Below, piece by piece: positions 1 to 7,194 of a stretch of 17,342 nucleotides of DNA (the stretch's first letter is position 1; every line of letters begins with the position of its first letter). The stretch lies in contig JBKEBM010000033.1 of assembly GCA_047973165.1 (NCBI GenBank), positions 1 through 17,342 of the forward strand. Reading direction: 5' to 3'. This DNA is from JBKEAD01 sp047973165. GTDB taxonomy: Bacteria > Verrucomicrobiota > Verrucomicrobiia > Chthoniobacterales > JBKEAD01. Under the pieces are notes generated by a model. It was not told where the DNA came from. It did not search any database and saw only the letters and a program-made list of their open reading frames with translations. Position numbers and translations under genes: made by a program.

Positions 1-1056
1 CATCGCGGCCATCGCCTCTGGGGCACAGGGACGAAAGCTCTTAGCATTTTCTTCAGCAGCGGATTTAAGGAAAGAATTTACGAGCAGGGGGATGTCCTCT
101 CTGCGGTCGCGCAGGGGCGGCATGGTGATCCGAACCACATTGAGGCGAAAGTATAAATCCTCCCTGAAAGTCCCTTCCTGGACCATGGCTTCCAAATTTT
201 TATTTGTTGCGGCGAGAAGGCGGACATCTGCCTGCAGAGTTGTATTGCCCCCCACCCGCTCAAAGTTTTTTTCACCTAAAACACGGAGAATTTTCACCTG
301 GGTGCTGGAGTCGATTTCTCCAATTTCATCGAGAAAAAGCGTCCCGCCACGCGCCTGCTCGAAACGTCCGATACGGCGTTCCGTCGCACCGGTGAAAGCA
401 CCGCGTTCGTGACCAAACAATTCGCTCTCCAGTAATTGCGGGCTCAGTGCAGCACAATGGACTGCAACGAATTTCTCATCCGCACGCGGGCTTAATTGGT
501 GAATCGCGTGAGCCGCGAGTTCCTTTCCCGTTCCGCTCTCCCCCTCGATCAGCACCGTAACCCGCGACGAAGCGACTTGTTTGATTTTATCGAAGATACT
601 CACAATCGCAGGGGAACTGCCAATCATGTTTTCGATTCCCACCACCTGACCGATTCGCTGGCGCAGTTCTGTATTTTCGCGCTGCGTATTTTTTTCCCGA
701 AGCGCACGACGAATCAGCAATTCCATTCGGTCCATATTCACCGGCTTCGTCACAAAATCATAGGCTCCCTGTTTCATCGCCTCGACGGCTGTATCCACCG
801 AGCCATAGGCCGTCATCATAATACAAACTGGTGCTTTTGGCAAAGCCAGTGCCTGTGCAATCAGCTCCATCCCATCAACCTTTCCCAAACGCAAATCCGT
901 AACCATAAGATCAACCGCTTCGTTTTTCAAAACCTGGAGTGCGGCAGCAGCATCACTTGCGAGATAAACATCGAAGTCCCCCTGCAAATAATCGCGAATT
1001 CCTTCACGGGTATTCTTTTCGTCATCAACGATGAGAATGATGGGTTCTTTTGACAC
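1..1056 (-). CDS. Sigma-54-dependent response regulator, NtrC family (C-terminus outside window)
   Basis: This is the first 352 residues of an NtrC-type response regulator, which on phosphorylation would drive ATP-dependent open-complex formation by sigma-54 RNA polymerase. The receiver domain (about residues 5-120) has the acidic pocket IVDDE at 9-13, phospho-acceptor D54 (VTDL), the switch Thr in MMTAYGS and the conserved Lys in VTKP. A linker follows, then the AAA+ domain with Walker A GESGTGKE, the sigma-54 contact loop GAFTGA, Walker B TLFLDEIGE and the arginine-finger region FREDLYFRLNV. The sequence leaves the window before the Fis-type DNA-binding helix-turn-helix. The start is GTG at 1054-1056; an AGGGA lies about 12 bases upstream and there is no in-frame ATG nearby. 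It is the last gene of a minus-strand series, 56 bases behind tRNA-Gly. No partner histidine kinase is visible. The family is certain; the regulon is unknown. Confidence 0.93.
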   Translation of the reverse strand, partial: MSKEPIILIVDDEKNTREGIRDYLQGDFDVYLASDAAAALQVLKNEAVDLMVTDLRLGKVDGMELIAQALALPKAPVCIMMTAYGSVDTAVEAMKQGAYDFVTKPVNMDRMELLIRRALREKNTQRENTELRQRIGQVVGIENMIGSSPAIVSIFDKIKQVASSRVTVLIEGESGTGKELAAHAIHQLSPRADEKFVAVHCAALSPQLLESELFGHERGAFTGATERRIGRFEQARGGTLFLDEIGEIDSSTQVKILRVLGEKNFERVGGNTTLQADVRLLAATNKNLEAMVQEGTFREDLYFRLNVVRITMPPLRDRREDIPLLVNSFLKSAAEENAKSFRPCAPEAMAAM

Positions 1057-1112
1057 GGAGATTAGCAATCCCTGAAGAAGCGAGCCAACGCAAGCAGAAT
1101 GCTGGGCGAAAG

Positions 1113-1183
1113 AGCGGGTAGAGGGAATCGAACCCTCATAGCCAGCTTGGAAGGCTGGAGTTTTACCACTAAACTATACCCGC
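1113..1183 (-). tRNA. tRNA-Gly (anticodon UCC)
   Basis: The reverse strand folds as a 71-nt cloverleaf. The 7-bp acceptor pairs GCGGGTA with TACCCGC, with discriminator T. The D arm closes GTTT with AAAC around AGTGGTA. The anticodon stem CCAGC/GCTGG holds loop CTTCCAA, giving anticodon UCC. The variable loop is short, and the T arm pairs GAGGG with CCCTC around TTCGATT. CCA is not encoded. It would read GGA and GGG codons. A near-consensus promoter lies directly upstream at 1197-1226. Confidence 0.96.
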
Positions 1184-1196
1184 TGGAAGAGGATGC

Positions 1197-1226
1197 ACAT
1201 TAGATCACTCCACAGACCGCTGTCAA
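1197..1226 (-). promoter_or_regulatory. Sigma-70-type promoter of tRNA-Gly
   Basis: On the minus strand a perfect -35 TTGACA (1221-1226) is followed after 18 bases by the -10 TAATGT (1197-1202). The -10 ends 13 bases before the mature tRNA 5' base at 1183, so transcription would begin a few bases upstream of the tRNA, as expected for a short 5' leader trimmed by RNase P. An alternative -10, TCTAAT, gives a 16-base spacer. The same transcript could continue into the response regulator gene. Confidence 0.7.
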
Positions 1227-1279
1227 CTCCTATGCTTTTTTTTCAAAAATATCTTTGCTTCACGGAGCGAGCACCTCGA

Positions 1280-1304
1280 CACCCTCAGGCTTCCGGTGAG
1301 GGTG
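1280..1304 (-). other. Hairpin over the hslO stop codon
   Basis: CACCCTCA (1280-1287) and TGAGGGTG (1297-1304) form a perfect 8-bp stem around a 9-base loop. On the minus strand one arm contains the hslO TGA stop codon. No uninterrupted U-run follows immediately; the first T-rich stretch is about 25 bases further on. It may therefore be an mRNA 3'-end stabiliser or a weak terminator rather than a classic intrinsic one. Confidence 0.4.
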
Positions 1305-2163
1305 ACTTCGAGAGAAAAGCCTCCACCGCCTCCCGGGTTATCACATGGCGCCTGCCACATCTCGGGCACTGCACCCGCACACTTGCTTCATCCCGGAATA
1401 TCGCATCAGCATTTTTTCGAATTTCTGCCTCCAGTGCTCTGATAATTTTTTCCTGCGAACATCCACACTCCAGGCGATAATACCGCTGCTCCAGCAGGCT
1501 CAACTCCTCGTCCTTATCAAGACTGCGAATCGCCTCCTGAGTCAATCCGCTCAACCACTCTTCATCACAATCCGGCTGCGCGGACACAAACACCATATCT
1601 TCTTCCGAATGATAAAAAAAACGTCCTGGACGCTGCTCACTCTGCACCATAAATATTTCCGCTCCCTGCAAAACATTTACACCTTCGGCAAAGTCAATCA
1701 CGCTGCGCCGGGGTGCTTTATGCGGGCGAACAAAGTCTGAATAAAAAAGGTTTTTCCCCATTGAACGCACATCCGTATCGAAGGCTGTTCCGGTCACACG
1801 CCCCTGCGTATTATCGGCATTCACAAAAAGATTCAGCAGCGGAGATTCGAAATGAATTGTCCAGGCGTAACACTCATCATGTGGGCGAGCCGCTGCATAA
1901 AGCGTAACCGCCGCCAGGGCTTCCTTTAAAAATTTGTCAGGTGTTTCGGAAAAGCGTTGACCAGTATCCGAGAGGTGTAAGTAGTGATTCACGTAGAGAT
2001 CACTAAAGTCAGCCCGCGTGACCAAAGCGTTTCGACCACGGACAAAGTAACTTCGAACTTCAAAGCTATCCTCCGATGCCAGTGTAAGGGGGGATTGTTT
2101 ATTATTATCACTTTCCGGAGTGCTGTTCTTTTCCACAAGCCATTGGTAGGCGGGATCGGCCAT
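1285..2163 (-). CDS. hslO: Hsp33 family redox-regulated chaperone
   Basis: Hsp33 is a cytoplasmic holdase, activated when oxidative stress oxidises its zinc-bound cysteines, unfolds the C-terminal domain and exposes client-binding surfaces. This 292-aa protein has the usual family length. The redox switch is complete: CGC at C233/C235 and CPRC at C266/C269, the CXC-X30-CXXC zinc centre. Upstream lies the Hsp33 core, with the RSYFVRGRNALVTRADFS segment near residues 37-54. The N-terminus carries about 30 extra polar residues before the core. The start is ATG at 2161-2163, with a GGAAG lying close upstream. The gene is flanked on the same strand by tRNA-Leu upstream and tRNA-Gly downstream. I saw no clear promoter of its own, so co-transcription with tRNA-Leu is possible. 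Confidence 0.92.
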   Translation of the reverse strand: MADPAYQWLVEKNSTPESDNNKQSPLTLASEDSFEVRSYFVRGRNALVTRADFSDLYVNHYLHLSDTGQRFSETPDKFLKEALAAVTLYAAARPHDECYAWTIHFESPLLNLFVNADNTQGRVTGTAFDTDVRSMGKNLFYSDFVRPHKAPRRSVIDFAEGVNVLQGAEIFMVQSEQRPGRFFYHSEEDMVFVSAQPDCDEEWLSGLTQEAIRSLDKDEELSLLEQRYYRLECGCSQEKIIRALEAEIRKNADAIFRDEASVRVQCPRCGRRHVITREAVEAFLSKSPSPEA

Positions 2164-2254
2164 TCACTTCCAGTGAAAAAAAGCAAAGCCGGGGAAAAAA
2201 TCAAATCTAACCCAGCTTTCACACGCGAAGCAGGGAGAACCGAATCAGAAAAAG

Positions 2255-2335
2255 TGCTCGGGGGGGGACTCGAACCCCCACGCCTTGCGGCATACGCCCC
2301 TCAAGCGTACGTGTCTGCCATTTCACCACCCGAGC
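2255..2335 (-). tRNA. tRNA-Leu (anticodon GAG)
   Basis: The reverse strand folds as an 81-nt class II tRNA. The acceptor pairs GCTCGGG with CCCGAGC, with discriminator A. A D arm closes with GTG/CAC. The anticodon stem TACGC/GCGTA holds loop TTGAGGG, giving anticodon GAG. The long variable arm TGCCGCAAGGCG carries a GCC-GCAA-GGC hairpin, and the T arm pairs GGGGG with CCCCC around TTCGAGT. The A discriminator and long variable arm fit leucine. CCA is not encoded. It reads CUC and CUU. No clear promoter was found upstream at 2336-2400. Confidence 0.95.
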
Positions 2336-2477
2336 TTTGATTGGGTCGATGAGATGCGCACTTTGGTTTTGTCTGCGGGGAATTTCAAGCGGAATCCGCA
2401 ATTTTTTTTCTGCACCAAAAAAAGTGTCTGCAATTCCTGCTTGAAGTCACGAGAGCGGACGGGCAGGGTTCAGGCTT

Positions 2478-3209
2478 ATGACGATGAGAACTGACGGTCG
2501 GCTTCCGAATCAACTCCGGACAATAAGTATCGAAACCGGGATAGCACCCCATGCGGGAGGGTCTGTTTTGATAGGCTTTGGAAATACGCGGGTCATTTGT
2601 GCAGCGAATATCGAGGATGGGGTTCCGCGCTGGATGAAGGATCAAAAGGTATCGGGAGGCTGGCTGACTGCGGAGTATTCGATGCTGCCGTATTCCACGC
2701 TTTCGCGAAAGGCGCGGGATATTTCGCGTGGAAAAATGGACGGGCGTGGGACGGAGATTCAGAGGTTGATTGGGCGTTCACTTCGAGCCGTGGTTGATCT
2801 GGAGGCTCTTGGGCCGCGAACTTTGTGGGTGGATTGCGACGTACTGCAGGCAGACGGAGGAACGAGGACCGCTTCGATCACCGGTGCCTGCATTGCAGTA
2901 GAACTGGCGGCACAAAAGCTGATCGAGGAAAAAAAACTAACCGCCAGTCCGCTAAAGGACTACCTGGCAGCAGTCAGCGTGGGGGTTGTGGGCAGCGAGG
3001 TATTTCTGGACCTGGAGTATGTGGAGGATCGGGATGCTGAGGTGGACCTGAACCTCGTTATGACCGGCGCAGGCGAATTTGTGGAAATCCAGGCATCCGG
3101 AGAGGAAGCGACTTTTTCCTCGGAGCAGCTTTCGAAAATGCTTGAGTTCGGACGCGCCGGGATTGAAGAACTGATCGCGAAACAAAAAGCAGTTTCGGGG
3201 GGTATTTAA
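2478..3209 (+). CDS. rph: Ribonuclease PH
   Basis: RNase PH is a phosphorolytic 3'-5' exoribonuclease that trims tRNA 3' ends as a hexamer. The 243-aa protein has the usual single-domain length, without a fused RdgB/HAM1 domain. Recognisable family segments are the N-terminal RTDGR-x-P, GNTRVICAANIEDGVP, the substrate-contact region LTAEYSMLPYST, RGTEIQRLIGRSLRAVVDL, and the phosphate-binding DADGGTRTASITGA-type stretch (here QADGGTRTASITGA). The start is ATG at 2478, with a second in-frame ATG six bases on (2484); a modest AGGG lies upstream, so either may be used. It is divergent from tRNA-Leu. The 142-base upstream region holds no convincing promoter. Its function fits the nearby tRNA genes, although the arrangement may be incidental. 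Confidence 0.95.
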   Translation: MTMRTDGRLPNQLRTISIETGIAPHAGGSVLIGFGNTRVICAANIEDGVPRWMKDQKVSGGWLTAEYSMLPYSTLSRKARDISRGKMDGRGTEIQRLIGRSLRAVVDLEALGPRTLWVDCDVLQADGGTRTASITGACIAVELAAQKLIEEKKLTASPLKDYLAAVSVGVVGSEVFLDLEYVEDRDAEVDLNLVMTGAGEFVEIQASGEEATFSSEQLSKMLEFGRAGIEELIAKQKAVSGGI

Positions 3210-3265
3210 TATAGTCACAGCCGCTCAAAACGGATTCGAAGATCAGAAAGATTTCAGAAAATGGC

Positions 3266-3293
3266 TTGACGGCACACTCAACAAGCCTAGCAT
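3266..3293 (+). promoter_or_regulatory. Putative sigma-70 promoter upstream of rpmB
   Basis: TTGACG (3266-3271) is separated by 16 bases from TAGCAT (3288-3293), five of six matches to the -35 consensus and a fair -10. Transcription would start near 3300 and give a leader of about 95 bases before the rpmB ATG. The rest of the 185-base gap between rph and rpmB shows nothing else I can name. Confidence 0.45.
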
Positions 3294-3394
3294 GTCTCAC
3301 TCTTCAGGGTTTTTTGCCCGCACGGAGAAAGCTGGGGACTTACTAAAGAGAGTTTCCGCTTAATCTCATTTCATCATTTTACCTGTTAATAGTT

Positions 3395-3658
3395 ATGTCC
3401 AGAGTTTGCAGCATTACCGGAGCCAGACCTCACAAAGGGTCGGTTATTCATCGTCGTGGTTTAGCCAAGAAAAAAGGAGGGATTGGCATGCACGTTACCA
3501 AAGTCGTCCCTCGTGAATTTTCTCCGAACCTTAAAAATAAGCGCATCTGGGTTCCTGAGCTTGGGAAATTTGTGCGTGTAAAGCTGACGGCACGCGCCAT
3601 TAAAACCATCAATAAAAACGGTGCGTATAAAACTTTAAAAAAAGCGGGCTTGGTTTAA
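3395..3658 (+). CDS. rpmB: 50S ribosomal protein L28
   Basis: L28 is a small basic protein of the large ribosomal subunit. The 87-aa product opens with SRVCSITGARPHKGSVIHRR, typical of L28, followed by the strongly basic middle (KNKRIWVPELGKFVRVKLTARAIKTI) and the terminal KTLKKAGLV. There is one Cys near the N-terminus and no second CXXC pair, so this looks like the zinc-free type. The ATG at 3395 is preceded by an A/T-rich leader with no SD sequence. A promoter candidate lies at 3266-3293. The next gene, for a 68-aa protein, follows after 72 bases on the same strand, and the two probably share the terminator at 3971-4007. Confidence 0.95.
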   Translation: MSRVCSITGARPHKGSVIHRRGLAKKKGGIGMHVTKVVPREFSPNLKNKRIWVPELGKFVRVKLTARAIKTINKNGAYKTLKKAGLV

Positions 3659-3674
3659 ATCAGTTTTTCTGATT
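3658..3674 (+). other. Small hairpin at the rpmB stop codon
   Basis: AATCAG (3658-3663) and CTGATT (3669-3674) pair around a TTTTT loop, beginning on the last base of the rpmB TAA. No U-run follows, so it is unlikely to terminate transcription; it could be a 3'-end processing or stability element. Evidence is only the 6-bp perfect inverted repeat. Confidence 0.25.
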
Positions 3675-3730
3675 CTAGTAGGGCTCGTTAACCCACACAT
3701 CAAACATCAACCCCCTAAAGGAGTAAAAAA

Positions 3731-3937
3731 ATGGCATTTAGTGTTCAAAGTAAAAAGTCCGGAAAAACATATTTCCTTCACAAGCGTTTGCAGGATTTAA
3801 AAGGCGGCCGTCAGGTAACGCTTTATTATTTTGCTGGTAAGCCAGGCGATGGAGCTATCGACAGTCTTCCCGATGGCTATATTGTTTCCGAAAACGAACG
3901 CACCGGCCTGCCTCTGCTTAAAAAAGACAGGAAATAA
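3731..3937 (+). CDS. Small basic protein of unknown function (68 aa)
   Basis: I do not recognise a named family. The 68-aa product is basic and soluble, with no signal peptide or membrane segment. It begins with a Lys-rich SKKSGKTYFLHKR, then DLKGGRQVTLYYF, an acidic turn GDGAIDSLPDGY, and ends ENERTGLPLLKKDRK. The layout suggests a compact beta-rich fold, which is inference. Short proteins of this general pattern (GKxYxLH, LKGG, YYFA, LPxGY, TGLPxLKK) seem familiar to me from several bacterial phyla as uncharacterised proteins; I cannot verify that here. It has the best ribosome binding site in the window, AAAGGAG seven bases before the ATG, in contrast to its neighbours. It lies 72 bases after rpmB and is followed by a strong intrinsic terminator, so it probably forms a two-gene unit with rpmB. 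Confidence 0.8.
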   Translation: MAFSVQSKKSGKTYFLHKRLQDLKGGRQVTLYYFAGKPGDGAIDSLPDGYIVSENERTGLPLLKKDRK

Positions 3938-3970
3938 TTCCTCCCGAGGCGCTTCAGCGTTTAGATTTAC

Positions 3971-4007
3971 AGCCCGCTTTCCGTGCTCATGGAAGCGGGC
4001 TTTTTTT
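3971..4007 (+). terminator. Intrinsic terminator after the 68-aa gene
   Basis: AGCCCGCTTTCC (3971-3982) pairs with GGAAGCGGGCT (3991-4001) around the 8-base loop GTGCTCAT, with a single bulged T. It is followed directly by a T-run (4001-4007). This is the clearest Rho-independent terminator in the window and closes the rpmB unit. Confidence 0.88.
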
Positions 4008-4061
4008 ATATAAGGGCACATCCGAAAACCTCATTTGCAGCACAGAGTTATTCAAAATCCT

Positions 4062-4180
4062 GGAGACGGCCTTGAAAAGATGCCCGTTGGGACAAGACCA
4101 GCAGCTATCTTTTCGCCTTGTCTCCAAAATTTTGTCCGGCCTCTCTGCCGAAAAGCAGCTTTCCGGATACGCCCATAAAT
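4062..4180 (+). other. Structured intergenic region upstream of the ABC transporter
   Basis: The 259 bases from 4008 to 4266 hold no ORF I can support. Within them GGAGAC (4062-4067) pairs with GTCTCC (4120-4125), and inside it GAAAAGAT (4074-4081) pairs with ATCTTTTC (4107-4114), giving a two-part stem. A second nested element follows at about 4137-4173: TCCGG...CCGGA enclosing CTGC-cgaaaa-GCAG. This could be an mRNA leader with regulatory folding or a small RNA. It resembles no riboswitch class that I can name, and no strong promoter is visible before it. A weak -10 (TAAAAT) lies near 4239. Confidence 0.35.
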
Positions 4181-4266
4181 TTATCCCGGTAAACCGTATG
4201 GGTTAAAAAAATCTCCTGGGCCAGGGCATTATCGCTGTTAAAATATCTTCACAAAAATAAAAAGGA

Positions 4267-6207
4267 TTGGCAGCTTTTCTGATCTTTCAGCGATCTCCCG
4301 AATTCCAATCTTATTTCCAACCGAAAGTGTCATCCAAAGCGACCCACTCATCCAAATCGAATCTTCGAACCGATACCGACAAATCGAAAGTCCAGCAATC
4401 CCGGGTTGCTGTTCGTCAGATATCACACTACCTGCGCCCCTATCGCGTTAGTGTCGTAATTGCATTTTTGGCTCTCATTGTTTCCACCCTTCTGGGGCTT
4501 GCCTTTCCTTACCTGGCCGGACTGCTCCTTGATGCAGCAATATTAAAAGAAGACGTCGTTGCCCACTGGACTCACAATATAAATGCCGTTGCTGTTATCC
4601 TCCTGGCAGTCCTTGGGATAAAAGCCGTCTTCTCATTCTTTGCGAGTTACGGTTTTTATCGCTGTGGAGAAAGTGCCCTGGTTGACCTTCGACGCGAGTC
4701 CTTTGCTCACCTCCTGGGGCAACCCATGAATTTTTTTAGCAAACGACGTGTCGGCGAATTATCCAGTCGTCTGAGCAATGACCTCACGCTCATTCAGGAC
4801 ACCATCACGGTTACCATTCAACAGTTTCTTCGCCAGCTCCTGCTCTTAACCGGCGGACTGATACTCGTTATCATCACCTCCCCAAAGCTTGCAGGGCTCA
4901 TGGTATGCACCTTTCCGGTTTTTGTTTTTGTGGCTATTTTATTTGGACGCTTCATTCGTAAATACGCCCGCATCGCTCAGGACAATCTCGCCGAGGGCAG
5001 CACCATCATCGAAGAGTCTCTCCAGGGAATCGCCGAGGTAAAAGCCTATGGAAATGAGTTTTTCGAATTAAACCGCTACTCCGCTAAACTGGAAAATTTT
5101 TTAAAACAAGTCATCCTTGCAGCTCGCCTCAGAGCTCTCATGATTTCCTTTATCATTTTTGGAATTTTCGGCTCCATCGTTCTCGTTTTCTGGTATGGTG
5201 CTTTTCTGGTTCAAAATAACGAGCTTACTTTTGGTGAACTCACACGCTTCATTCTCTACACAACTTTCATTGGAGGCTCAGTCGCATCCTTCGCCGAGGT
5301 CTATGGCCAGGTCCAAAAAATGCTCGGTGCCACCGAGCGAGTCCGGGAACTCTTCAGTGAACCCGTGGAAATAAAAGCTACCCAACCCGGCAAAACAGCT
5401 ACTCTCAAACGCCTCACCGGACATGTTGCCTTCGACGAAGTTTCTTTTCGTTATCCATCGCGCCCGGAACTTAGTGTCCTGAAGTCCGTCTCTCTCCATG
5501 CCGAACCCGGAGAAAAAATTGCTCTGGTCGGTGCCAGCGGTGCGGGAAAAACAACCATCGTCTCGCTTCTGCCGCGTTTTTACGAACCTGAGACCGGACA
5601 AATTCGTTTTGATAATATTCCGGCCAGCAAACTTTCTCTCACCGATCTGCGCAGCAACATCGCAATCGTTCCCCAGGAGGTTTTACTGTTCGGCGGCAGC
5701 ATTGAAGAGAATATCCTCTACGGTCGCCCCGACGCCTCAAAAGAAGAAATTTTAAAAGCCTCCCGCCTGGCAGCCTGCGACGAATTTATCAGCAAATTTC
5801 CCGAGGGTTACGCGACCCGTGTCGGAGACCGCGGGGTCAAACTCAGCGGCGGCCAGCGGCAACGAATTGCCCTGGCCCGGGCTTTTCTGAAAAGTCCGTC
5901 CATTCTGATTCTCGACGAGGCTACCAGCTCACTCGACTCCGAAAGCGAATGGCTAATCCAGCAGGCTCTGGAAAAATTACTTGAGGGCCGCACCGCCTTC
6001 ATCATCGCTCATCGACTCTCCACGATACGAAAAGCTGATCGCATCTACGTCATCGACGAGGGGCGTGTCGTCGAGCAGGGCCGCCACGAAGAACTCCTTT
6101 CTCGTCTCGACGGCACCTACCGCCGACTCCACGAAATGCAATTTTCAGAAGAAATTCGACAACCCAGCGAGAGCAAAGCTGAAAGCGAATTTACCGCGTC
6201 GGCTTAA
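4267..6207 (+). CDS. ABC exporter half-transporter (MsbA/multidrug type, TMD-NBD)
   Basis: This is a type IV ABC exporter with a transmembrane domain fused to one nucleotide-binding domain; it should dimerise in the inner membrane. The substrate cannot be told: lipid, peptide or drug are all possible. After a polar N-terminus rich in Ser/Lys, hydrophobic spans start near residue 60 (VVIAFLALIVSTLLGLAF) and continue to about 345, consistent with six helices. The ATPase domain has Walker A GASGAGKT (422-429), a Q-loop in VPQEVLLF, signature LSGGQ (526-530), Walker B ILILDE (D550, E551) and switch His H582. All catalytic residues are intact at 646 aa. The start is uncertain. The first in-frame codons after a stop at 4258-4260 offer TTG at 4267 and GTG at 4327, but no ATG before the membrane domain. 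AAAGGA lies too close to the TTG to act as an SD sequence. The 3' end overlaps the converging secreted-protein gene by TTAA. Confidence 0.9.
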   Translation: MAAFLIFQRSPEFQSYFQPKVSSKATHSSKSNLRTDTDKSKVQQSRVAVRQISHYLRPYRVSVVIAFLALIVSTLLGLAFPYLAGLLLDAAILKEDVVAHWTHNINAVAVILLAVLGIKAVFSFFASYGFYRCGESALVDLRRESFAHLLGQPMNFFSKRRVGELSSRLSNDLTLIQDTITVTIQQFLRQLLLLTGGLILVIITSPKLAGLMVCTFPVFVFVAILFGRFIRKYARIAQDNLAEGSTIIEESLQGIAEVKAYGNEFFELNRYSAKLENFLKQVILAARLRALMISFIIFGIFGSIVLVFWYGAFLVQNNELTFGELTRFILYTTFIGGSVASFAEVYGQVQKMLGATERVRELFSEPVEIKATQPGKTATLKRLTGHVAFDEVSFRYPSRPELSVLKSVSLHAEPGEKIALVGASGAGKTTIVSLLPRFYEPETGQIRFDNIPASKLSLTDLRSNIAIVPQEVLLFGGSIEENILYGRPDASKEEILKASRLAACDEFISKFPEGYATRVGDRGVKLSGGQRQRIALARAFLKSPSILILDEATSSLDSESEWLIQQALEKLLEGRTAFIIAHRLSTIRKADRIYVIDEGRVVEQGRHEELLSRLDGTYRRLHEMQFSEEIRQPSESKAESEFTASA

Positions 6208-7133
6208 CCCTCCGCTGGCTCGTTTATATCTCCCAGCAGGCGAAAAACCCCGTTTTTATCACGATAAAAACCTCTTAGAATCACCTGAGAATCTCTTTCA
6301 AGTGCCTCCGATCGCGAGCAATTTCCAACCTCCTCCGGAGTCCAGGAACCGGGACGAACACGCCCCCTCCGTGTCAGCAACTCTTCCGCAGGCACGGTCA
6401 GCCTGTCATATTCCGCATCTGAAAGTGACACATCAGCCAGATGTTTTTTATTATAAATGGACAACCACCAGGCACCATAAGCATCCGGCGCCGTCCGGGG
6501 CGTTACTTCAAACATCAAATCCCCCGCCTGCTTTTTCCCTTTTTTTAATCCGATACTGTAAAGAGCTGCAACCTCCTCGCGTGTTGTCAAAAAACCTGCG
6601 AGGTAACTTCGCAAAACTTTTCGTAAAGCCTTACCTGGCCGCAATCCGTAAACCCCCATCTCAATCCCAGCCGGATTCTTTGGATCACCGTAAATATTGA
6701 TCTCAACATTCTTATTAATACGAAACGACATATACGGAACATTTTTAAAAACGCCGTTGTCCACTCGCACAGAAGGAATCTGCACCAGAGTTTTAACGTT
6801 ATCCATCGTCCGAAGGTCATTTACTATAACCTGCCAGGAGGGCAGTTCGCCATGCCTGGCTGCCGTCATGTATTCCTCATTTGGGAGATCATCGATGCGT
6901 GCAATTTCAGATTTTGGATAGGTAACCTCCTTATTATATTGCTGCAAAGTAACGTCTTTAGCCGTATTGGAGACGATCAGCCCGTTGATTTTCTGGCCAT
7001 TTTTTAAGACAATCCTGTCCATCGTCCGAAAATCAATTTCCGCAGCCGACAGCGACAAAACAGGTCCCAGGAGTCCTGCAAAACTTCCGGAGACCAACAG
7101 TATATAAGCAAGTTTCATAACGTATTTCCGCAT
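6204..7133 (-). CDS. Secreted protein of unknown function with an N-terminal 'LKNG...G' beta module
   Basis: The family is not recognised. The 309-aa product begins with a signal peptide (MKLAYILLVSGSFAGLLG then PVLSLSAA), with likely cleavage near SLSA-AE, so it should be periplasmic or exported. Either the ATG at 7133 or the one at 7118 could start it; the second leaves a cleaner signal. The first mature segment, DRIVLKNGQKINGLIVS followed by VTLQQ and YPKSEIARID, has the short beta-strand pattern of modules often found in exported proteins of Verrucomicrobiota and Planctomycetota. That likeness is from memory. The rest is mixed, with a Trp-rich patch (GAWWLSIYNKKHL) and a basic tail. Its promoter region is the 61 bases shared with the divergent GH1 lipoprotein, so the two may be co-regulated. 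Its stop codon overlaps that of the ABC transporter. Confidence 0.75.
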   Translation of the reverse strand: MRKYVMKLAYILLVSGSFAGLLGPVLSLSAAEIDFRTMDRIVLKNGQKINGLIVSNTAKDVTLQQYNKEVTYPKSEIARIDDLPNEEYMTAARHGELPSWQVIVNDLRTMDNVKTLVQIPSVRVDNGVFKNVPYMSFRINKNVEINIYGDPKNPAGIEMGVYGLRPGKALRKVLRSYLAGFLTTREEVAALYSIGLKKGKKQAGDLMFEVTPRTAPDAYGAWWLSIYNKKHLADVSLSDAEYDRLTVPAEELLTRRGRVRPGSWTPEEVGNCSRSEALERDSQVILRGFYRDKNGVFRLLGDINEPAEG

Positions 7134-7194
7134 TGAAGTGATTCGATTCTTAATTAACCTTAGTCAATTTCACACCACCAACTCAATCCCCAAA

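Noticed and set aside
496..1053. Open plus-strand frame of 185 codons
   Set aside because: It lies antisense to the response regulator receiver and AAA+ domains, whose motifs are intact on the minus strand. It has no recognisable domain and is a shadow frame.
6252..6271. GTTTTTATC-AC-GATAAAAAC inverted repeat, resembling the REPIN-like arm at 12937
   Set aside because: It lies within coding sequence (FYRDKNGVF), has only two bases between the arms and lacks the GGGTCG part, so it is probably chance.
5981..6700. Open plus-strand frame of 239 codons spanning the ABC transporter 3' end
   Set aside because: It overlaps the ABC ATPase in another frame and the secreted protein in antisense. It is Pro/Ser-rich low-information sequence without a motif.
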